Assembly (NCBI RefSeq): GCF_041080865.1
Contig: NZ_CP160906.1
Span: 1,426,001 to 1,490,000 of the forward strand
Length of the DNA: 64,000 nt
Source: Psychromonas sp. MME1
GTDB lineage: Bacteria; Pseudomonadota; Gammaproteobacteria; Enterobacterales; Psychromonadaceae
Reading direction: 5' to 3'
In this document: positions 57,803-64,000 of the stretch, one piece after another
Numbering within the stretch: position 1 is the first letter of the stretch
How the letters are laid out: each line of letters begins with the position of its first letter
Notes under the pieces: model-generated
The model's input: only the letters and a program-made list of their open reading frames with translations
Database searches by the model: none
What the model was told of the DNA's origin: nothing
Translations under genes and position numbers: made by a program

Positions 57803-60800
57803 TTAACGAGCATCATCGGCTATTTCAATCAGAACCACACTCTCATCAGTACTACTTGTATCGCTAATGATTAAGGGGCCAGAAGTTTCATCATTAAACA
57901 AGTTATTAATCACTAATCTGTCAGGTTCACCTTGCAATTCAACAGTATTGGGAGTTTCGCTATCAACTTCAGCCATGACAAGAGAATCATCGGCCTGTGA
58001 AAAATCTAATAGTTCATCTAAACGCCCCCCCTGTTCAACATGCAGAATATCACTAATTTCAAGCTGCAGTGCATCATCCATATCGAATTCAGTTTTATTT
58101 GCAAACACTTCATTACCTGAATCATTTATCACTGATGTGGGCGTTTCACTGATATATGTAGATACTAGGTTAAAATCATCCTCAATACGTGCATCAAAAT
58201 CAGTTTCATCATAATCGGCGTAAATCTCAAGCATATCTTGAACATGCACCATGGCAGCATCTTCGGAAATAGCTGAGTGTCCAGTTTCTTCAATAATTGC
58301 AATAAGATCCTGCTCTGAGATAGTTGATAAATCAAAATCATTATCTGAAAAGGCATCACGCATCGCCTGTGTAATAACAATGCCATTATAGGCATCACCA
58401 TCAGAGTCTAAGGACTGCAATAGTACCGCCATGTTTTCGACATATTCATCATTAACATCCGTTCTCGCTACATTAGCTAAATCTTGCAAGAAAATTTGCT
58501 CATCATTGATACTATCTGTATCCACAGAGCCAAGCACAACTTCACCTAGCTTGAAGGTGACCGTATCACCTGAAACATAATTGAAAGAGCCATTATCCCC
58601 TGTTAACCCTGTTATACCTGAAGATGTAGAGTAGTTAAGTCCGGAGACTATACCATCGATGAATACGCCTTCTTTAACATCGGCACTACTCACATTATAG
58701 GTTTTGTTATCCCCACCAAAATAGATGTTTTCAACATTTTTTACACTCAATGAAACATCGGAATTAGTGTTTTGAATTTGCAAAGTACTGCCGACTTTTG
58801 TGTATGTGAAATCGTTAGAGTACCCCAGTGCAAAAACAATCGTATCTTTGCCTGCGCCCATGTCAACAGTCCCAGCATTGAGCGTTGATAACTCCTGCAT
58901 TGATTGGTTAAAGGTCAATAAGTCATCCCCTTTCCCCATTCTGATAACCGCTGAATTTGTAATATCATCACCAACAAAAAGTTTATCATCACCATTGGCG
59001 GTATTAATATCGTGCCGAATCTGGCCTTGCACAGAGATAATATCATCATCATCTTCAGTCACAAGATCACTCACGGTATCAGCAGCAATAGCAGTAATAA
59101 CAGATAGTGCTGAAGAACTATTATTGACAGTAATATTGATAGGTGAAGATATTGAATTGGTATCTCCATTAGAACTTTCTGTCGCAGTCGATACTACATT
59201 TAATGTATAGCTTGTCGGAGCTTCGACATTAATAGTCTTCAATTCAATATTATCTAAAGACCAGTTTGATATATCTATGCTTGTAGTAAAAGAGTCCGCC
59301 GTAAAGAGATGAATGCCATCCGTCAATGTAAAGCCCACTGGAATGTCGTTTATTACAACAGAGAGGGTTTCAGAACCATCAACATCGTTTAAGGCTGTAG
59401 CTATTTGTAGACTGACTGAAGTACCTTCATCAACGATAATGTCATCGGTAACGTTAACCGCTTTTTCGAAGGTTATCGAATTAATTAAATAATCATCATC
59501 TTTAAAAGGAGCAGTGAAAATGATCTCATCAAAAGACGAACCATTATTGGGTTTAAAAGTTAAAGCGGGATCAATACGATCAGTTCCACCTTTGTGCACC
59601 CCCGATCCAACAACTGCCCCATCTTTCCTAAACTCATAGGCTGCAGATTCGTTGGAGTTTTTCCAAGAAAAAGCAACATCAACTGAAGAGACATCTTGCT
59701 CAAATTTAACTACAAGGGATTCCGATTGACCTTTCTCGTTATTATTATTACTTTTATAACCTAACTCTGCATCCGCACCACTAGCCGCTCCACTCACACC
59801 GAAACCATCGTGATTTGTATTTTTCTCAACACTAATAGTTGTTGCCTTACCTGCTGCATTAAATGCGCTGACGATAAAGCCACTATTTGTATCGCTAACA
59901 TTGGCAACTGAAATTTCTTGGCTTACTTTTATTTCATTTGTAATATTAAGTGATGGAGCATTGGCAAAAGGATCATTATCTATTATTGTCGTATTAACAC
60001 TAGCGGTGCCTATGACTACATTTTCAAATCCACCTCCCGTCACATTTTCGATGCGAATATTAAAGGACTCTGCGCCTTCTGCTGCAACATCATCAATAGT
60101 ATTAACGATAAGTTGTGCTGTTAATTGGTTCGGTAAAAAGGTAACCGTTTGAGTCACAGGGTTCATATCACCTGAAGCCGTGGTAACATGGTCAATCACG
60201 ACATCAACGGTCATCTCTTCACGAGGAGCATGGCTCAATGTTAGTGTATAAGTAGCTTGACCACCTTCATCGACAGAGGTATCACCATCTATAGAAAGCG
60301 TGGTATCTGTTATTGTGTCAGTAATCAACGTTTTTACAACGGTACTATCGGCATTAAAAATGAGGCGTTCAAAGTTTCCGCCACTGGCCGAGGTAACAGC
60401 ATTAATTAAATCACTGCTATCGAGGTAGACATCTTCATTCGCAGCAACAACATATTTTAACGTACCACTAACATCACCATCTGCAATGATAATGTTGCCC
60501 AAATTAGTTTTTACAATTGTTTCACCTTGACTAGCATTAGTCAGTGTAGCGGTATAAGTAATAGTATCACCAGCTTCACTAATGTGGGTTTTATCAACAC
60601 TTAAACTGACTGAAGTATTATCAATAGTGTCAACAATTTTGGTCTGCACTATCATAGGATCAATTCTCAATCCTTCAAAGTTTCCTCCAGTTACATTTTC
60701 AATAACATTTTTTACAAAACTTGAATTTTCAAGATAAACATCTTCAGTATCAACAACATCGTAGACTAAAACCCCTGAACTCTCCCCATCGGCGATGGTA

Positions 60801-63800
60801 ATGGTGCCTAAGGTCGTTTCAATGGTGGTTATGCCTTGGCTGGCATGGCTTAAGGTCGCCGTGTAGGTGAGCGTATCACCCGCTTCACTTATTTGAGTTT
60901 TATCAACTCTCATACTGACACGAGTGTAATCTATATTGTCTTGGATCGCTGTCTCAACGGGGCTATTATCTGACTCTAATTGCTCAAAGTTGCCGCCAGT
61001 GGCGGAAGTGATCGCATTGCTGATAGCATCATTATCTAGATAAACATCATCAATACCCGTCACAAGATACTCTAAGGTGCCACTGCTTTGCCCATCGCCA
61101 ATGGTAATGGTGCCCAAGGTTGTTTCAATGGTGGTTATGCCTTGGCTGGCATCGCTTAAGGTCGCCGTGTAGGTGAGCGTCGCACCCGTTTCGCTAATTT
61201 GCTCTTTATCGACGCTGAGGATGACCGTGGTGCTATCAATAGTATCGACAATCGCCGTCTCAACGGGGCTATAATCTGGCTCTAATTGCTCAAAGTTGCC
61301 ACCGGAGACGGAAGTGATCGCATTGCTCATGCTGCTATTATCTAAGTAAACATCGTCACTGGCGCCAACCACATACTCTAAGGTGCCACTGCTTTGTCCA
61401 TCGCCAATGGTAATGGTGCCCAAGGTTGTTTCAATGGTGGTTATGCCTTGGCTGGCATCGCTTAAGGTCGCCGTGTAGGTGAGCGTATCACCCGCTTCGC
61501 TAATTTGTTTTTTATCAACAGTTAAGTTAACTGACGTGGAGTCTAGTATACTTATTACATTGATCGTCGAGGTGGTGGTCGCCGTCGCACCATCATCATC
61601 GGTGGTTACCAAGGTAATGGTTGCCTCACCAAAGAAATTCTCTGCGGGCGTAAAGGTGATCGTGCCATCGGTTTCATTCACCGTCACACTGCCCTGTGCT
61701 GCGGGGACAGTGGCAACGGTTGAGACGATAGTGCCATCAATATCCGCCGCTTGATAAGGAACGGTAATGCTACCCGAGTCTTCATCTATGCTGCCGTTGT
61801 CTGCACTCAACGTTGGCGCATCATTAATATCATTGACGGTGATCGTCGAGGTGGTGGTCGCCGTCGCGCCATCATCATCGGTGGTTACCAAGGTAATGGT
61901 TGCCTCACCAAAGAAGTTCGGCGCTGGGGTAAAGGTGATCGTGCCATCGGTTTCATTCACCGTCACACTGCCCTGTGCTGCGGGGACAGTGGCAACGGTT
62001 GAGACGATAGTGCCATCAATATCCGCCGCTTGATAAGGAACGGTAATGCTGCCCGAATCTTCATCCATGCTGCCATTGTCCACACTTATCGTGGGGGCAT
62101 CATTAATATCATTGACGGTAATGGTCGAGGTGGTGGTTGCCGTCGCGCCATCATCATCGGTGGTTACCAAGGTAATGGTTGCCTCACCAAAGAAGTTCGG
62201 CGCTGGGGTAAAGGTGATCGTGCCATCGGTTTCATTCACCGTCACACTGCCCTGTGCTGCGGGGACAGTGGCAACGGTTGAGACGATAGTGCCATCAATA
62301 TCCGCCGCTTGATAAGGAACGGTAATGCTGCCCGAATCTTCATCCATGCTGCCATTGTCCACACTTATCGTGGGGGCATCATTAATATCATTGACGGTGA
62401 TCGTCGAGGTGGTGGTCGCCGTCGCACCATCATTATCAGTGGTTACCAAGGTAATGGTTGCCTCACCAAAGAAATTCTCAGCAGGCGTAAAGGTGATCGT
62501 GCCATCGGTTTCATTCACCGTCACACTGCCCTGCTCAGCAGGTACTGTAGCTACCGTTGAGACGATAGTGCCATCAATATCCGCCGCTTGATAGGGAACA
62601 GTAATACTGCCCGAGTCTTCATCCATGCTGCCGTTGTCTGCACTCAACGTTGGCGCATCATTAATATCATTCACGGAGATCGTCGAGGTGGTGGTCGCCG
62701 TCGCGCCATCATCATCGGTGGTTACCAAGGTAATGGTTGCCTCACCAAAGAAATTCTCAGCAGGCGTAAAGGTGATCGTGCCATCGGTTTCATTCACCGT
62801 CACACTGCCCTGTGCTGCGGGGACAGTGGCAACGGTTGAGACGATAGTGCCATCAACATCAGCGGCCTGATAAGGAACGGTAATGCTGCCCGAGTCTTCA
62901 TCCATGCTGCCGTTGTCTGCACTCAACGTTGGCGCATCATTAATATCATTCACGGAGATCGTCGAGGTGGTGGTCGCCGTCGCGCCATCATTATCAGTGG
63001 TTACCAAGGTAATGGTTGCCTCACCAAAGAAGTTCGGCGCTGGGGTAAAGGTGATCGTGCCATCGGTTTCATTCACCGTCACACTGCCCTGCGCTGCGGG
63101 GACAGTGGCAACGGTTGAGACGATAGTGCCATCAATATCCGCCGCTTGATAGGGAACAGTAATACTGCCCGAGTCTTCATCCATGCTGCCGTTGTCTGCA
63201 CTCAACGTTGGCGCATCATTAATATCATTCACGGAGATCGTCGAGGTGGTGGTCGCCGTCGCGCCATCATTATCAGTGGTTACCAAGGTAATGGTTGCCT
63301 CACCAAAGAAGTTCGGCGCTGGGGTAAAGGTGATCGTGCCATCGGTTTCATTCACCGTCACACTGCCCTGTGCTGCGGGGACAGTGGCAACGGTTGAGAC
63401 GATAGTGCCATCAATATCCGCGGCCTGATAGGGAACGGTAATGCTACCCGAGTCTTCATCCATGCTGCCGTTGTCTGCACTCAACGTTGGCGCATCATTA
63501 ATATCATTGACGGTGATCGTCGAGGTGGTGGTCGCCGTCGCACCATCATCATCGGTGGTTACCAAGGTAATGGTTGCCTCACCAAAGAAGTTCGGCGCTG
63601 GGGTAAAGGTGATCGTGCCATCGGTTTCATTCACCGTCACACTGCCCTGTGCTGCGGGGACAGTGGCAACGGTTGAGACGATAGTGCCATCAACATCAGC
63701 GGCCTGATAAGGAACGGTAATGCTGCCCGAATCTTCATCCATGCTGCCATTGTCCACACTTATCGTGGGGGCATCATTAATATCATTGACGGTAATGGTC

Positions 63801-64000
63801 GAGGTGGTGGTTGCCGTCGCGCCATCATCATCGGTGGTTACCAAGGTAATGGTTGCCTCACCAAAGAAGTTCGGCGCTGGGGTAAAGGTGATCGTGCCAT
63901 CGGTTTCATTCACCGTCACACTGCCCTGCGCTGCGGGGACAGTGGCAACGGTTGAGACGATAGTGCCATCAATATCCGCCGCTTGATAGGGAACAGTAAT
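57803..64000 (-). CDS. Giant T1SS/RTX adhesin (LapA-like), C-terminal part
   Basis: Runs open through the right edge; 2065 codons are visible. From the N-terminal side: nearly nine 93-residue cadherin-like repeats (NDINDAPT..., MDEDSG, NFFGEATITL), four Ig-like repeats of about 100 residues (VDKxQISEAGDTLTYTATL, GGNFE), a Calx-beta-like domain (SVDEGGQATYTLTLSHAP), a carbohydrate-binding-like region, a further cadherin-type part, degenerate RTX nonapeptides (GDDKLFVGDD, MGKGDDLLTF, MGAGKDTIVF), and a tail of about 270 residues with VSGLNYSTSSGITGLTGDNG. Very acidic, secreted by LapBCE and held by its missing N-terminus until LapG cuts. Confidence 0.88.
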   Translation of the reverse strand: MTVPYQAADIDGTIVSTVATVPAAQGSVTVNETDGTITFTPAPNFFGEATITLVTTDDDGATATTTSTITVNDINDAPTISVDNGSMDEDSGSITVPYQAADVDGTIVSTVATVPAAQGSVTVNETDGTITFTPAPNFFGEATITLVTTDDDGATATTTSTITVNDINDAPTLSADNGSMDEDSGSITVPYQAADIDGTIVSTVATVPAAQGSVTVNETDGTITFTPAPNFFGEATITLVTTDNDGATATTTSTISVNDINDAPTLSADNGSMDEDSGSITVPYQAADIDGTIVSTVATVPAAQGSVTVNETDGTITFTPAPNFFGEATITLVTTDNDGATATTTSTISVNDINDAPTLSADNGSMDEDSGSITVPYQAADVDGTIVSTVATVPAAQGSVTVNETDGTITFTPAENFFGEATITLVTTDDDGATATTTSTISVNDINDAPTLSADNGSMDEDSGSITVPYQAADIDGTIVSTVATVPAEQGSVTVNETDGTITFTPAENFFGEATITLVTTDNDGATATTTSTITVNDINDAPTISVDNGSMDEDSGSITVPYQAADIDGTIVSTVATVPAAQGSVTVNETDGTITFTPAPNFFGEATITLVTTDDDGATATTTSTITVNDINDAPTISVDNGSMDEDSGSITVPYQAADIDGTIVSTVATVPAAQGSVTVNETDGTITFTPAPNFFGEATITLVTTDDDGATATTTSTITVNDINDAPTLSADNGSIDEDSGSITVPYQAADIDGTIVSTVATVPAAQGSVTVNETDGTITFTPAENFFGEATITLVTTDDDGATATTTSTINVISILDSTSVNLTVDKKQISEAGDTLTYTATLSDASQGITTIETTLGTITIGDGQSSGTLEYVVGASDDVYLDNSSMSNAITSVSGGNFEQLEPDYSPVETAIVDTIDSTTVILSVDKEQISETGATLTYTATLSDASQGITTIETTLGTITIGDGQSSGTLEYLVTGIDDVYLDNDAISNAITSATGGNFEQLESDNSPVETAIQDNIDYTRVSMRVDKTQISEAGDTLTYTATLSHASQGITTIETTLGTITIADGESSGVLVYDVVDTEDVYLENSSFVKNVIENVTGGNFEGLRIDPMIVQTKIVDTIDNTSVSLSVDKTHISEAGDTITYTATLTNASQGETIVKTNLGNIIIADGDVSGTLKYVVAANEDVYLDSSDLINAVTSASGGNFERLIFNADSTVVKTLITDTITDTTLSIDGDTSVDEGGQATYTLTLSHAPREEMTVDVVIDHVTTASGDMNPVTQTVTFLPNQLTAQLIVNTIDDVAAEGAESFNIRIENVTGGGFENVVIGTASVNTTIIDNDPFANAPSLNITNEIKVSQEISVANVSDTNSGFIVSAFNAAGKATTISVEKNTNHDGFGVSGAASGADAELGYKSNNNNEKGQSESLVVKFEQDVSSVDVAFSWKNSNESAAYEFRKDGAVVGSGVHKGGTDRIDPALTFKPNNGSSFDEIIFTAPFKDDDYLINSITFEKAVNVTDDIIVDEGTSVSLQIATALNDVDGSETLSVVINDIPVGFTLTDGIHLFTADSFTTSIDISNWSLDNIELKTINVEAPTSYTLNVVSTATESSNGDTNSISSPINITVNNSSSALSVITAIAADTVSDLVTEDDDDIISVQGQIRHDINTANGDDKLFVGDDITNSAVIRMGKGDDLLTFNQSMQELSTLNAGTVDMGAGKDTIVFALGYSNDFTYTKVGSTLQIQNTNSDVSLSVKNVENIYFGGDNKTYNVSSADVKEGVFIDGIVSGLNYSTSSGITGLTGDNGSFNYVSGDTVTFKLGEVVLGSVDTDSINDEQIFLQDLANVARTDVNDEYVENMAVLLQSLDSDGDAYNGIVITQAMRDAFSDNDFDLSTISEQDLIAIIEETGHSAISEDAAMVHVQDMLEIYADYDETDFDARIEDDFNLVSTYISETPTSVINDSGNEVFANKTEFDMDDALQLEISDILHVEQGGRLDELLDFSQADDSLVMAEVDSETPNTVELQGEPDRLVINNLFNDETSGPLIISDTSSTDESVVLIEIADDAR
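60290..61560 (-). repeat. Four Ig-like repeats in the adhesin
   Basis: Four units of about 305 bp each code for SVDKxQISEAGDTLTYTATL, TTLGTITIGDGQSSGTLEY and GGNFE. Units 1 and 2 (3' of the cadherin array) are nearly identical, units 3 and 4 more diverged. Confidence 0.85.
61563..64000 (-). repeat. 279-bp tandem cadherin-like repeats in the adhesin
   Basis: Period of exactly 279 bp (93 codons), for example GCATCATTAATATCATT at 61820 and again every 279 bp to about 63773. Eight full boundaries are visible and the array runs off the right edge. Units differ by a few codons (PAPNFFG/PAENFFG, DDDG/DNDG, TISV/TLSA). Confidence 0.95.

Noticed and set aside
61563..64000. CRISPR or non-coding satellite; also the plus-strand reading frames of 80-90 residues
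   Set aside because: The 279-bp period is a multiple of three and codes for cadherin-like domains on the minus strand; plus-strand frames are shadows of the same repeat.

Overview
The window reads as chromosomal DNA of a cold-adapted marine gammaproteobacterium. Gene content and protein similarity (oleCD of polyunsaturated hydrocarbon synthesis, CspA-type cold shock protein, PunR/PunC, ElyC, CmoM, YaeP, FadR, DsbB, a Lap-type biofilm adhesin system) suggest Psychromonas or a close relative; that placement is inference from recognised families, not from a database search.

Layout. 1-13310 is backbone: the end of oleC, oleD, a YgjP-like metalloprotein, cspA with a long leader, a sirtuin/ACR3 pair facing a MerR-type regulator, punR/punC, a GNAT-nitrilase fusion, ElaA, a nine-heme lipoprotein, YigL and a small Cys-rich protein. 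13395-25259 is the accessory part: a minus-strand array of integron gene cassettes with eight recognisable attC sites but no integron integrase in the window (a CALIN). It has been invaded by an IS1182-like element, an IS91-like element with its own tyrosine recombinase, and an IS200/RAYT element, and it carries relics of all three. Cassette cargo includes a glutathione S-transferase, a periplasmic binding protein, an alpha/beta hydrolase, a P-loop kinase-like protein, a frameshifted redox-type Cys protein and several unknown small proteins. A tandem repeat of about 208 bp lies between the last cassette and the backbone.

25725-48271 is again backbone: a divergent HemF-like protein, DUF2835, cmoM, elyC, DUF1737, thiI, yaeQ, leuB, a frameshifted NIF3/YbgI gene, phoB with a Pho box, rdgC, purT, a binding-protein/chemoreceptor pair, sulA behind two LexA boxes, yaeP, then serS-crcB-rarA-lolA-ftsK, fadR and dsbB.

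48358-64000 is a biofilm adhesin locus on the minus strand: an ABC exporter, membrane-fusion protein, TolC-like channel, OmpA-like lipoprotein, LapG-type protease and LapD-type c-di-GMP receptor form one operon, and a giant T1SS adhesin (C-terminal 2065 codons only, right edge cut) lies just upstream. The logic known for Lap systems is that c-di-GMP-bound LapD sequesters LapG so that the secreted adhesin stays on the surface.

Two dispersed non-coding repeats punctuate the backbone: a MITE-like element of about 160 bp with ATACCAAT termini, and a motif of about 40 bp. Three genes (the IS1182 transposase, a cassette gene and ybgI) carry single-base frameshifts at short homopolymers; whether these are real or assembly errors cannot be decided here.
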